NCBI GenBank assembly: GCA_947624485.1
Contig: CANQKM010000002.1
Coordinates: forward strand, 124,001-188,000
Source of the DNA: an uncultured Clostridia bacterium
GTDB lineage: Bacteria > Bacillota > Clostridia > UBA1381
DNA length: 64,000 nucleotides
Direction of reading: 5' to 3'
Below are positions 1 through 8,182 of the stretch, piece after piece; the first letter of the stretch is position 1; every line of letters begins with the position of its first letter. The notes beneath the pieces were generated by a model, which was given only the letters and a program-made list of their open reading frames with translations, made no database searches and was not told the DNA's origin. A program made the translations under genes and the position numbers.

Positions 1-1137
1 ATACATACCTTCCTCGGCGGCGACATAAACAAGGCGGGCGCGATGCTTTTTGATAACAATCCGCTCTCGATGATTTGCTCGATGATATGCAACCACGAGA
101 AGCAGTGCCAGGGACACTGCGTGCTGAACCACAAGGGCGCGCCGGTGCATATTTCGAGTATTGAAAACTACATATCGGACAACTATTTCGACAAGCTCAA
201 ATTCCCCGAGATAGAGAAAAACGGGATGCGCGTCGGCATAATCGGCTCAGGCCCCGCCGGGATAACGATAGCGATGATACTCGCGCGGCGCGGCTACGAC
301 ATAACGGTGTTCGAGTCAAAGGAAAAAATAGGCGGCGTGCTTCAGTACGGCATACCGGAGTTCCGCCTGCCGAAAACGATACTCGCGCGCTACAAGCGCA
401 AAATGTGGGAAATGGGCATAAAAATACGCCCGAATACGTCAATAGGCACAACGATAAGCATTGACGACATGTTCCGCGACGGCTACAGCGCGATATTTAT
501 CGGCACAGGCGTATGGAGACCGAACACGCTCCACATAAAGGGCGAAACGCTCGGCAACGTGCATTACGCGATAAACTATCTCACAAATCCCGACGTGTAC
601 CGCCTCGGCGAGACGGTGAACATAATCGGCGCGGGCAACAGCGCAATGGACGTCGCGCGTACAGCACTTCGTCACGGAGCGCGCACGGTGCGCGTATTCT
701 CGAGAAGCGACCACCTTGCCGCAAGCGAGCGCGAGGTCGATTACGCGAAGATTGACGGCGTTGAATTTATCGTACACGTAGAGCCGGTGGAGATAGTGGA
801 CGAGGGCGCGATATTCGTTGAGCTTGAATGTGACGGCAAAGGCACGCTCACGCCGATAAAAGGCACGGAAAGCCTGTACGCCGCCGACAGCACGATAATC
901 GCGATAAGCCAAGGCCCGAAGGACAGAATAGTATCAACCACGTCGGGACTTGAAGTAAACGACAAGGGACTGCTTGTCACGAACACCTTCGGCGAAACGA
1001 CGCGCGACGGCATATTCGCGTCGGGCGACGTGGTGCGCGGTGCGAAAACGGTAGTCGAAGCCGCGGCGTACTCGAAACAGGTCGCCGACGCGATGGACAA
1101 ATACATGCAGGGACTTATGAAGGAAAGCGACCAGTAA
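1..1137 (+). CDS. GltD-like NAD(P)/FAD oxidoreductase, 5' truncated by window
   Basis: The reading frame is open from base 1, so the gene starts upstream of the window. The protein resembles the small subunit of glutamate synthase and related Fe-S flavoprotein reductases, which pass electrons from NAD(P)H through FAD. Visible features in order are a cysteine cluster (CSMICNHEKQCQGHC) typical of the N-terminal 4Fe-4S-binding region, an FAD-binding GSGPAG motif, the family signature YGIPEFRLPK, a second nucleotide-binding motif GAGNSAMDVA for NAD(P)H, and a C-terminal FAD-contact segment FASGDVVRGAKTVVEAA. The true partner and substrate cannot be told; homologues act as GltD, as NfnB-like subunits or as stand-alone reductases. 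It ends 23 bases before a strong bidirectional terminator shared with the convergent L,D-transpeptidase gene. Confidence 0.85.
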   Translation: MHTFLGGDINKAGAMLFDNNPLSMICSMICNHEKQCQGHCVLNHKGAPVHISSIENYISDNYFDKLKFPEIEKNGMRVGIIGSGPAGITIAMILARRGYDITVFESKEKIGGVLQYGIPEFRLPKTILARYKRKMWEMGIKIRPNTSIGTTISIDDMFRDGYSAIFIGTGVWRPNTLHIKGETLGNVHYAINYLTNPDVYRLGETVNIIGAGNSAMDVARTALRHGARTVRVFSRSDHLAASEREVDYAKIDGVEFIVHVEPVEIVDEGAIFVELECDGKGTLTPIKGTESLYAADSTIIAISQGPKDRIVSTTSGLEVNDKGLLVTNTFGETTRDGIFASGDVVRGAKTVVEAAAYSKQVADAMDKYMQGLMKESDQ

Positions 1138-1160
1138 TCCCCCAATTATACAGCATAACA

Positions 1161-1190
1161 AAAACAGCGTTCCGATCGGAACGCTGTTTT
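1161..1190. terminator. Bidirectional rho-independent terminator
   Basis: This is a perfect 30-base palindrome, AAAACAGCGTTCCGA and its complement, with an A-run on one side and a T-run on the other. It lies between two convergent genes and should stop transcription both ways. Confidence 0.9.
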
Positions 1191-1194
1191 CCTT

Positions 1195-2577
1195 CTATTC
1201 CGTTATATACACCCTCGTCCTGAACGGCACATTCGCGGCGATCCAGTTAATATCCGACGGGTGAAGTCTCACGCAGCCGTGCGAGATATTCACGCCGACG
1301 CGTCCGTCGTATTCGCCGCCGCCGTAATAGAGCAGCGTGGAATGGAGCGCGTAGCCGTTATAGAAACGCAGCACCGGGCCCACATAATACGTGCCGTAAT
1401 CCCACTGTGTACGCTCTATGATCTCAAACTGCCCCGTTATCGTCGGCGTATCCCACGCGCCGAGCGCGCACGGGTACTCCTTAACGAGCTTCCAGTTATA
1501 CTGCTGCCCCTCGTAAACCCTCACCTTATATTCATGCTTTGAAACCCAGATAAGATAATTCGTACGGCTTCCGATACCGTCGCGGTTCACGGGTATTCTG
1601 TTCATAAGCTCGCGGTAATACGGCGCCTCACCTATCAAAATATCCATAAACTCGCCGTAATCCGTAACCTCGAGCGGACACTCGAACGCCTCCGCCAAAT
1701 CCCTTACCGGCACAAACAGCGCCCCCTCGATATACACGGGCTTATGCGACGCATTTTTATCGCCGCCGGGGTACGCCATATACTCGTTATTCGCCCAGAA
1801 CACCGTCTTATGATCCTCGATCGACAGCGTAACACTGTCCCATTCGCCGTTATAGTCAACGTCAAGCCCCATAGCATCACCCACGGCTCTGACCGGCATC
1901 ATCGTAACGCCGTCAACTATTCTCGCGTGCGGCTCTATGTCGTTGTACCACTCGTCCGTAATATACATATGTATTTCTTTTTCATACTCCGGATTCGCGT
2001 CGAGCGACACGCCGTTACACTGCACATACTCGCCGTTTTCATCGAGGTAGCCGTACGTCTGAACCTCTATCGTATCGCCGGACTGCGCCTGCTGACCGTA
2101 ATACCATATCGACCTTAAACCGCTCACAAGCTTAACCTTGAATTTCTCGCCCATTCTGTACTGCGGCACGTCGAATACCATCTGCACCGCCGGCGTGTCC
2201 CAGCCGACATACCGCAGACACGAGCCGAGCAGCTTATCGTTCATATCGTAAAGCTCGATAACCGCGTTGTTTGAGATTATGTACTTGCGGTGCGTGACTG
2301 CCAGATTTATCACAAACTGTGTCGAAAGCTCCTTATCGGGAACAGCCTCTGTTTCGGGCAGCGCTGTGGGCGCCGCTGACGACTCCGGCGTCTCTGTCGG
2401 CTCTGCTGACGGTTCAACGGCCGGCGAAGCGGAAGGCACGGGCTGCGTACTTTCCGTTACCTGCGCGTTTTCGGGCGCGGGCGTGCTTTCCGGCACAGGA
2501 GTAGGTTCGGGCGCGGCGAACGCCAAAGACGATGTTAATGTGCAAAACGCGATAAACGCGGTAAGAAATTTTTTCAT
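1195..2577 (-). CDS. Secreted L,D-transpeptidase (YkuD) with stalk domain
   Basis: Predicted peptidoglycan cross-linking or surface-anchoring enzyme of 460 residues. The start is the ATG at 2577 behind a GGGGGAA ribosome site; longer frames upstream lack this. A signal peptide (MKKFLTAFIAF, cleavage near AFA-AP at about residue 21) is followed by a Pro/Glu/Thr/Ser-rich linker (22-80), a beta-rich region, a copper-amine-oxidase-N-like stalk domain (roughly 200-310, with MMPVRAVGDAMG and FVPVRDLAEAF motifs), and a C-terminal YkuD domain (roughly 330-460). The YkuD active site HGCVRLHPSDI carries the nucleophilic cysteine. The same stalk domain recurs in the PL11 lyase at 55.9-59.4 kb. Single gene with its own promoter, divergent from the chromate-transporter pair. 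Confidence 0.9.
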   Translation of the reverse strand: MKKFLTAFIAFCTLTSSLAFAAPEPTPVPESTPAPENAQVTESTQPVPSASPAVEPSAEPTETPESSAAPTALPETEAVPDKELSTQFVINLAVTHRKYIISNNAVIELYDMNDKLLGSCLRYVGWDTPAVQMVFDVPQYRMGEKFKVKLVSGLRSIWYYGQQAQSGDTIEVQTYGYLDENGEYVQCNGVSLDANPEYEKEIHMYITDEWYNDIEPHARIVDGVTMMPVRAVGDAMGLDVDYNGEWDSVTLSIEDHKTVFWANNEYMAYPGGDKNASHKPVYIEGALFVPVRDLAEAFECPLEVTDYGEFMDILIGEAPYYRELMNRIPVNRDGIGSRTNYLIWVSKHEYKVRVYEGQQYNWKLVKEYPCALGAWDTPTITGQFEIIERTQWDYGTYYVGPVLRFYNGYALHSTLLYYGGGEYDGRVGVNISHGCVRLHPSDINWIAANVPFRTRVYITE

Positions 2578-2611
2578 TATGCTGTTCCCCCGTAAATTTT
2601 TTGATATTATA

Positions 2612-2640
2612 ATAATAGCATATCCGTAAAACTTTTGCAA
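2612..2640 (-). promoter_or_regulatory. SigA-type promoter for the L,D-transpeptidase
   Basis: TTGCAA (2640-2635), 17 bases, TATTAT (2617-2612) on the minus strand, about 35 bases upstream of the ATG. Confidence 0.6.
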
Positions 2641-2661
2641 GATGAAAGATAAATTCCTTGA

Positions 2662-2690
2662 TTGACGTACGGCGGAAAATAATGTATACT
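2662..2690 (+). promoter_or_regulatory. SigA-type promoter for the chromate-transporter pair
   Basis: TTGACG (2662-2667), 17 bases, TATACT (2685-2690), 24 bases before the first ATG. Confidence 0.75.
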
Positions 2691-2713
2691 GATACAAAAG
2701 GGAGTGGGGGAGT

Positions 2714-3280
2714 ATGAAACGCGGAATCAAAACATATATAACGCTTTTTTTATCGACGCTGCGCATAAGCGCGTTCACATTCGGCGGCGGTTTTGTTATA
2801 ATACCGATGCTCAAACGTCAGTTCGTGGACGTGCTGCACTGGCTTGACGAGGACGAAATGCTCGACCTCGTTGCGATAGCGCAGTCAACGCCGGGCGCGA
2901 TAGCCGTAAATGCGTCGGTGCTTATAGGCTACCGTATAGCGGGAATCGCGGGCGCGGTAACGACCGCGATAGGCTCGGTGCTTCCGCCGCTCGTCATACT
3001 CGCCGTAATATCCATGTTCTACACGGCGTTCCGCGACAACACCGTTGTCGGGTATGTCTTAAAGGGTATGCAGGCGGGCGTGTGCGCGGTAATAATAGAC
3101 GTTGTGATAACGATGGCATGGAACGTGATAAAGGATAAGCGCGTGTTCCCGATATGCATTATGGCCGCGTCGTTTATCGCGGCGTTCGTGTTTGAGATAA
3201 ACGTAATGTATATCGTGATAGTCTGCGGACTTGTGGGCGTGACGTTCATGCGCCCGAAGAAGGGAGACGGCGCGCAATGA
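2714..3280 (+). CDS. Chromate-transporter family (CHR) short-chain protein, first of pair
   Basis: Membrane protein of 188 residues, one CHR domain. Short-chain CHR proteins occur as tandem pairs that together correspond to the fused ChrA; the family is annotated as chromate (or sulfate-like anion) transport, but the substrate here is unknown. The CHR signature FTFGGGFVIIPML lies at about residues 19-31, followed by a QSTPGAIAVNASVLIGYR segment and several hydrophobic helices. ATG at 2714 has a GGGAGTGGGGGAG ribosome site. It overlaps the next gene by four bases (ATGA), which suggests translational coupling and equal expression of the two halves. Confidence 0.88.
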   Translation: MKRGIKTYITLFLSTLRISAFTFGGGFVIIPMLKRQFVDVLHWLDEDEMLDLVAIAQSTPGAIAVNASVLIGYRIAGIAGAVTTAIGSVLPPLVILAVISMFYTAFRDNTVVGYVLKGMQAGVCAVIIDVVITMAWNVIKDKRVFPICIMAASFIAAFVFEINVMYIVIVCGLVGVTFMRPKKGDGAQ

Positions 3281-3831
3281 TTTATCTTCGGCTTTTTCTC
3301 TCGTTTTTCCAGATAGGACTGTTCAGCTTCGGCGGCGGCTATGCCGCGATGCCGCTTATACAGCACCAGCTTGTGACGCTGCACGGGTGGCTCAATATGA
3401 CCGAGTTTTCGGACATAATCACAATTTCGCAGATGACGCCCGGACCGATCGCCGTCAACGGCGCGACGTTCGCAGGAATACGCCTCGCAGGAATAGGCGG
3501 CGCGCTTGCCGCAACATTCGGCTGCATACTGCCCTCGACCGTCATAGCGATAATACTCGCGAAGCTGTATTACAAGTACCGCGGGCTGTCGTTTATGAAG
3601 GGCGTAATGAACGGTCTGCGCCCCGCCGTTGTGGCGATGATAGCGTCTGCCGGACTGTCGATACTTATGCTCGCGCTTTGGAACGGCGCGTTCGACATAA
3701 AAAGCACCGACCTTATCGCGGCGGGAATATTTTTAGCCGCGCTGGCAGTGCTTCGGATATTCAAAATTGACCAGATATGGGTAATGCTCGCCGCCGGCGT
3801 CCTCGGCGCGGTGCTGTACGCTCTCGTGTAA
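3277..3831 (+). CDS. Chromate-transporter family (CHR) short-chain protein, second of pair
   Basis: Second half of the CHR pair, 184 residues. It repeats the domain pattern of its neighbour: FSFGGGYAAMPLI near residues 13-25, QMTPGPIAVNGATFAG near 46-61, then alternating hydrophobic segments to the C-terminus. In characterised pairs the two proteins have opposite membrane topology and are both needed; that is family knowledge, not visible here. The start overlaps the stop of the first gene (ATGA at 3277). The gene is followed at once by two palindromic repeats. Confidence 0.88.
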   Translation: MIYLRLFLSFFQIGLFSFGGGYAAMPLIQHQLVTLHGWLNMTEFSDIITISQMTPGPIAVNGATFAGIRLAGIGGALAATFGCILPSTVIAIILAKLYYKYRGLSFMKGVMNGLRPAVVAMIASAGLSILMLALWNGAFDIKSTDLIAAGIFLAALAVLRIFKIDQIWVMLAAGVLGAVLYALV

Positions 3832-3860
3832 TAAGAGAGGTGCCGCCGCGCAGCAGCACC

Positions 3861-3924
3861 GTAGGGGCGGTCATCGGCCGCCCGACATGCACAATTAAAA
3901 CGGGCGGACACGGTTCGCCCCTAC
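3861..3924. repeat. Nested palindromic repeat, 64 nt
   Basis: Outer arms GTAGGGGCG (3861-3869) and CGCCCCTAC (3916-3924) enclose inner arms CCGCCCG (3878-3884) and CGGGCGG (3901-3907). It resembles the small dispersed GGGGCG-type palindromes common in Clostridia. No open reading frame of note. Confidence 0.65.
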
Positions 3925-3927
3925 GGG

Positions 3928-4040
3928 AGGCTCCCCTTGAGGGGAGCTGTCGCCGAAGGCGACTGAGAGGTGGTTTTAAAAATTTATTGCCACCTCTCCG
4001 TCATTTGCTGCGCAAATGCCACCTCCCCTCGAGGGGAGGC
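3928..4040. repeat. Palindromic dispersed repeat, copy 1 (113 nt)
   Basis: Several hairpins in series: CTCCCCTTGAGGGGAG, GTCGCCGAAGGCGAC, GAGAGGTGG paired with CCACCTCTC, an AAATG-type stem, and a terminal CTCCCCTCGAGGGGAG. A second copy with the same architecture is at 48838-48949. The whole folds back on itself and looks like a small non-autonomous element. Confidence 0.85.
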
Positions 4041-4103
4041 ATACGATGTGCGCCGCTCTACATATGACCCCTTCATAGAGGGGGGTCTGCTTACGCCCCG
4101 TAC

Positions 4104-4421
4104 TTACAGCACCGCATCGAGCGCGTCCTCGTAATCCTCGATAGGGTGCGCGCCTATTATTTTTTTACTCACCTTACCGTCCACGAAAATAATAACGGTC
4201 GGAATGGACACGACCGCGTTCATAGCCGCGATATCGCCGCACTCGTCGACATTCACCTTGCAGACCTTTACCCTGCCGTCGTACTCCTCGGCGATCTCCG
4301 ATATTACGGGGCCCACCATTCTGCACGGGCCGCACCACGGCGCCCAGAAATCCACGAGTACGGGCTTGTCCGCCTTCAATACCTCGCCGTCATATGTTGA
4401 GCTTGTAAGATTTATTTCCAT
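4104..4421 (-). CDS. trxA: Thioredoxin
   Basis: Cytoplasmic disulfide reductase of 105 residues, the usual length of the family. The active site WCGPC has its cysteines at residues 30 and 33, and the cis-proline loop reads SIPT. Start ATG at 4421 has a GGGAGGTAAAGGAA ribosome site. It is the last gene of a tight minus-strand group, 19 bases after the anchored protein at 4441-5079, and is followed by the palindromic repeat region. No thioredoxin reductase is in the window. Confidence 0.95.
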   Translation of the reverse strand: MEINLTSSTYDGEVLKADKPVLVDFWAPWCGPCRMVGPVISEIAEEYDGRVKVCKVNVDECGDIAAMNAVVSIPTVIIFVDGKVSKKIIGAHPIEDYEDALDAVL

Positions 4422-4440
4422 TTCCTTTACCTCCCGAAAT

Positions 4441-5079
4441 TTATCTGTAATCCGGTATGCTTGTAAATATTCTGTTCACAGAGCCGGAATTATATACGGT
4501 TCTTTCAACGTAGCCGCCGTCGGCTTTTGTGTACTGCGTAACGACCGTTCCCGCGCCGGACGAGGCGTAAACCGTCACAATAACGTCTCCGTTATCGCGC
4601 GTCGCCGCGTCGCAGTAGACCATTCCGTTTGAGACAAGCTGATCGTAGAGCGTGTAGAAGCCGCCCTCGCCGTCGTCGATCTCAACGACCCATTTCTGAC
4701 TGTCGTCCCACAAAAATCCTTCGCTGTCCTTTTCGGCTGACGTGTATACGGTGAGCGTTCCGCTGTTTTCGGGCAGCGCGCTGCCGGCTACTCTTGTCCA
4801 AATTCCCTCGCTTACAGCCGACGCGCCGAGCTTTGACACCGTTCTTTCGGCTGCGCCTTCAACGTCGTCGGGCGGCGCGGGCAGTTCGGGAGGAACATCC
4901 TCGGACGGAACGTCTCCGTCTGACGGGACTGCGGTCGGCACGGTGACGGATTGCTTCGGACTTGCCGTTTCAAGTCCTCCGTTCATTCTGTCGGAATACC
5001 TCCGTCCCACGTAAAATCCGCCTGCGGCAAGGACCACAGCAAGTATTACCGCTCCCGCGCCCTTGAAAAATCTTTTCAT
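4441..5079 (-). CDS. Membrane-anchored extracytoplasmic protein, unknown function
   Basis: Unrecognised protein of 212 residues. One hydrophobic segment at about residues 8-24 (GAVILAVVLAAGGFYVG) after a short basic N-terminus suggests a signal anchor; no lipobox cysteine is seen. Residues 35-75 are Pro/Ser/Asp-rich, a likely wall-spanning linker, and the rest is a small soluble domain with alternating hydrophobic residues and a single cysteine. It overlaps the gene upstream by four bases (ATGA) and sits 19 bases before thioredoxin, so all three are probably co-transcribed. The function cannot be assigned. Confidence 0.7.
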   Translation of the reverse strand: MKRFFKGAGAVILAVVLAAGGFYVGRRYSDRMNGGLETASPKQSVTVPTAVPSDGDVPSEDVPPELPAPPDDVEGAAERTVSKLGASAVSEGIWTRVAGSALPENSGTLTVYTSAEKDSEGFLWDDSQKWVVEIDDGEGGFYTLYDQLVSNGMVYCDAATRDNGDVIVTVYASSGAGTVVTQYTKADGGYVERTVYNSGSVNRIFTSIPDYR

Positions 5080-5726
5080 TCTGCTTCCTCCTCTGACTTT
5101 ATATCAACATATTTTTTATCGTTTTTTTTGATTTCACAGCCGGCGTTCGTGAGGTTTACCAGGCTTTCCGTCACGCGCTCCGTCTCGTTTACCGGCACGG
5201 AGATTACGAACGTGACGTTGTCGGCGTAAACCGTGTCGTCCAGAATGTAGCCGCGCGACATTATCTCGTGCTGCATTTTTCCGAGCAGCGTGTACGGAAC
5301 GGTCACCGACAGTATATCGCACAGCGCGCGGTTCACGATACGCGACTTTATAAGCCCCGCGCTTGCGGAGGCGCCGTAGGTATGCACAAGTCCGCCCGTA
5401 CCCAAAAGTGTGCCGCCGAAATAGCGCGTCACAACGACGATAACGTCCACAATGCCGCGCTTGCGTATCGCGTCAAGCACCGGCATACCCGCCGTACCCG
5501 AAGGCTCTCCGTCGTCGCTGTAGCGGTAGATGTTGTTTTCATCTATGACGTAAGCGTAAACATTGTGCGTCGCGTCGGGGTATTTTGATCGTATCTCGCT
5601 CAAAAATCCGAGCGCGTCCGTTTCATTGTCAACCGGCTTTACATTGGCTATGAATTTTGATTTCTTTTCCGTGAGCAGACTTTCCGTCCGCTCCGCGACC
5701 GTTTTATATATTTCCTTCTTCGACAT
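5076..5726 (-). CDS. YigZ/IMPACT family protein
   Basis: Member of the UPF0029/IMPACT family, 216 residues. The N-terminal IMPACT domain (about 1-125) shows the signatures SKFIANVKPV, YSDDGEPSGTAGMPVL and VVTRYFGGTLLGTGGL; a ferredoxin-like DUF1949 domain follows (about 135-205). Homologues include YigZ of E. coli and eukaryotic IMPACT, linked to translation or the GCN2 pathway, but the bacterial role is not settled. The start codon overlaps the hflX stop (TAATG) and the stop overlaps the next gene by four bases, so it is translationally coupled on both sides. Confidence 0.92.
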   Translation of the reverse strand: MSKKEIYKTVAERTESLLTEKKSKFIANVKPVDNETDALGFLSEIRSKYPDATHNVYAYVIDENNIYRYSDDGEPSGTAGMPVLDAIRKRGIVDVIVVVTRYFGGTLLGTGGLVHTYGASASAGLIKSRIVNRALCDILSVTVPYTLLGKMQHEIMSRGYILDDTVYADNVTFVISVPVNETERVTESLVNLTNAGCEIKKNDKKYVDIKSEEEAE

Positions 5727-6985
5727 TATACCAGGTATTTCTTTATCTTCACGTATGTTTCCGCGTCCACGCGAAGCTCCATAACCGTGCCTTTTTCGCC
5801 GTAGCTTTCGCTGTCGACCTTCTGCGTGTCGTGCAGCAGGTTTACGAGCGAACCCTCGCTGTACGGTATGCAGACCTTGACGCGGCGTTTCCTGCCCGGC
5901 GCGGTTTTTGCGATAGCGTCGATGAGCGTGTCGATCTGCTTGCCGTAGCGCGCGCTTATGTATACGCTCTTGTTGGCTCTGGGCGACGCCGACGCTTTAC
6001 CCATTGTGAGGTCGCACTTGTTGAACACCGCCACAACGGGCTTTTCGCCCGCGCCGATTTCCTCAAGAACCTGCTCGACCACCTTTACCTGATTGTCGGC
6101 TTCGGGGTTGGACGCGTCTATTACGTGCAGCAGCACGTCCGCGAGCGCGGCTTCCTCCAGCGTGGACTTAAAGGCTTCTATGAGGTGGTGGGGGAGCTTT
6201 CTGATAAAGCCTACGGTGTCTATAACGATTATCTGTCTGTTGTCGTCGAGCGTTATCGCGCGCGACGTGGGATCGAGCGTCGCGAACAGCTTGTCCTCGG
6301 CGAATACATTTGCGTCCGTGAGCGTGTTCAGAAGCGTCGATTTTCCCGCGTTGGTGTAGCCGACGAGTGCGGCTGTGATTACGCCGTCCTTTTTGCGGCG
6401 GCTCCTTAAAAGGTCGCGGTGCTTTTTAAGCTCCTCGATTTCCTCCTCGAGCGCGTTTATCCTGCGCTGTATGTGCCGCCTGTCCGTTTCGAGACGCGTT
6501 TCGCCGGGGCCTCTCGTACCGATACCCGCGCCGGTACGGCTCATTTCCGCGCCGAAGCCGCGGAGTCTCGGCAGACGGTACTTAAGCTGCGCAAGCTCCA
6601 CCTGGAGCTTACCCTCGCCGCTTTTCGCGCGCATCGCGAATATATCGAGTATCAGCATGGAACGGTCAAGCACCTTAACGCCGAGCATATCCGTTATGTT
6701 GCGCAGCTGCACCGGCGAAAGCTCGTCGTCGAACACGACAGTGTCGGCGTTAAGACTTATTACCGCCTCTTTAAGCTCCTCCAGCTTGCCCTCGCCCATA
6801 TACGTTCCGGCTTCGAGGTCGGCTTTGTTCTGTATCATTTCGCCGACTACCTCACCTCCGGCGGTCTCGACAAGCTCGCTCAGCTCTTTTATGCTCTCGC
6901 GCGTCGTGTCCATAAGAGCGTCGCGCAGATCGCGGTGTACGCCCGCGAGTATTACCCTTTCGCGCTTATCCGTCGTATTTTCCAT
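5726..6985 (-). CDS. hflX: Ribosome-associated GTPase HflX
   Basis: GTPase that binds the 50S subunit and rescues or splits stalled ribosomes, 419 residues. An N-terminal HflX domain (about 20-110) precedes a linker with the family motif SRTGAGIGTRGPGETRLE, a coiled segment, and the G domain with P-loop GYTNAGKST, the DTVGFI switch region and NKCD base-recognition motif. The ATG at 6985 is chosen because AAAAGGTGA ends five bases upstream; the in-frame GTG at 6994 lies inside that ribosome site. First gene of the group hflX, yigZ-type, anchored protein, trxA. Confidence 0.95.
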   Translation of the reverse strand: MENTTDKRERVILAGVHRDLRDALMDTTRESIKELSELVETAGGEVVGEMIQNKADLEAGTYMGEGKLEELKEAVISLNADTVVFDDELSPVQLRNITDMLGVKVLDRSMLILDIFAMRAKSGEGKLQVELAQLKYRLPRLRGFGAEMSRTGAGIGTRGPGETRLETDRRHIQRRINALEEEIEELKKHRDLLRSRRKKDGVITAALVGYTNAGKSTLLNTLTDANVFAEDKLFATLDPTSRAITLDDNRQIIVIDTVGFIRKLPHHLIEAFKSTLEEAALADVLLHVIDASNPEADNQVKVVEQVLEEIGAGEKPVVAVFNKCDLTMGKASASPRANKSVYISARYGKQIDTLIDAIAKTAPGRKRRVKVCIPYSEGSLVNLLHDTQKVDSESYGEKGTVMELRVDAETYVKIKKYLV

Positions 6986-7107
6986 GTATATCACCTTTTC
7001 GTATCAATAATTGTCCATCGTCCTAATTATACCAAATTTTTCACTCAAAGTATACCCTTTGGAGCAAAAATTCAAAATTTTTTAACAATTCGGTAAAAAT
7101 CAAAAAA

Positions 7108-7152
7108 TGTGTTTCCGCGCCTTCCCCCTACGGGGGAAGGCGCGGAAACACA
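7108..7152 (-). terminator. Strong terminator after the ymdB-type gene
   Basis: Arms of 21 bases (TGTGTTTCCGCGCCTTCCCCC and its complement) with a three-base loop TAC. On the minus strand the hairpin runs into TTTTTTGATTTTT, so it ends the rny-ymdB unit before hflX. Confidence 0.85.
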
Positions 7153-7226
7153 AAACTCAAAATAATATTATACTTCACAACCATTACGCCGAGAGGCTGT
7201 TATTTCGCATAGCTGACGCGGGACTG

Positions 7227-8024
7227 TTACTCCGAGTAAGACTTGTCTCTTATGAAAATTCTTTCAGTGCCGACGCACTTGCCGCTGCTCTCGTCGATAT
7301 CGAATATGCAGCCGCAGAACTGACCGCTGCCGGCTGCAAGGTCAAACTTCTGCGGCATACCGGTGCGGAAGCGCTCCACTATCGGCGTTATGCCCCTGCC
7401 GAGAATGGACAGGCTCACGCCGGTCATGCCGAGGTCGGTTATATATCCCGTGCCGCCGGGAAGTATCATCTCGTCAGCCGTCTGCACGTGCGTGTGCGTG
7501 CCGAAAACGGCGCTCACCTTGCCGTCGAGGAAAAATCCCATCGCGAGCTTTTCGCTCGTTGCCTCGGCGTGGAAGTCCACGATGATTATATTCGTTTTTT
7601 CCTTGAGCTTTGCGATCTCCTCCTCCGCCTTGTCGAACGGGGAGTCCTGCTGATATTCGAGGAACGTCCTGCCGATGAGGTTCACAACGCCGACCTTTAC
7701 GCCGTTTTTTGCGGTATACACAAGGCTGCCCTCGCCGGGACAGGCTTTGTTGTAATTGGCGGGGCGTATGACGTTGTCCTCCTTGCGCATGATAGCCGAA
7801 ATTTCCTTGCAGTCCCAGGTGTGGTTGCCCATGGTTATAACGTCCGCGCCGGCGCGGACAAGCTCGTTGTACGCCGAGCGCGCCATGCCTCTGCCGTGCG
7901 TGGCGTTCTCGCCGTTTACGATGCACATATCCACGCCTTTTTGGTATTTCATATCGTCAATGTACTTGAAGAGCATTTCGCGTCCCACGGCGCTCACAAC
8001 GTCTCCGACACATAATATTTTCAT
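7227..8024 (-). CDS. ymdB: YmdB-type metallophosphodiesterase
   Basis: Dimetal phosphodiesterase of 265 residues, TIGR00282/YmdB family. Bacillus YmdB hydrolyses 2',3'-cyclic nucleotides and affects biofilm and motility decisions; it also interacts genetically with RNase Y. Metal-ligand motifs are GDVVSAVGRE near the N-terminus, VNGENATHGRGM, MGNHTWDCKEI, DFHAEATSEK and GTHTHVQTADE. Length and motif order match the family. It lies 158 bases downstream of rny in the same orientation, the conserved rny-ymdB order of Firmicutes, with a hairpin and T-run between them. Confidence 0.93.
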   Translation of the reverse strand: MKILCVGDVVSAVGREMLFKYIDDMKYQKGVDMCIVNGENATHGRGMARSAYNELVRAGADVITMGNHTWDCKEISAIMRKEDNVIRPANYNKACPGEGSLVYTAKNGVKVGVVNLIGRTFLEYQQDSPFDKAEEEIAKLKEKTNIIIVDFHAEATSEKLAMGFFLDGKVSAVFGTHTHVQTADEMILPGGTGYITDLGMTGVSLSILGRGITPIVERFRTGMPQKFDLAAGSGQFCGCIFDIDESSGKCVGTERIFIRDKSYSE

Positions 8025-8054
8025 AGCGGCTGCCTTTCTGTCCGTAAATTACCG

Positions 8055-8165
8055 AAAAAAAAGGGAATATTACAGAACGGGTAGAAGCAAATCACAAGCG
8101 GCGCGTACAGTGCCTTTATCGCAATGTATCTCCTCCGATGTGGTTTACGCTCTGTAATAACCCCC
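8055..8165 (-). promoter_or_regulatory. Hairpin with U-run between rny and ymdB
   Basis: ATTACAGA (8069-8076) and TCTGTAAT (8151-8158) form a long-range stem extended by GGG/CCC pairs, and on the minus strand the 3' arm is followed by eight Ts (8062-8055). It looks like an attenuator or partial terminator, with about 30 bases left before the ymdB-type start. A GGAGGAG stretch inside the loop has no usable start codon next to it. Confidence 0.5.
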
Positions 8166-8182
8166 ATTTTTCTTTTTTTTGA

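Noticed and set aside
2714-3831. Chromate transporter broken by a frameshift into two frames
   Set aside because: Each half has a full CHR domain, its own start, and a normal ATGA overlap; short-chain pairs are a known form.
8055-8150. Small protein starting at ATT after GGAGGAG between rny and ymdB
   Set aside because: ATT starts are very rare and the frame overlaps the hairpin; no conserved features.
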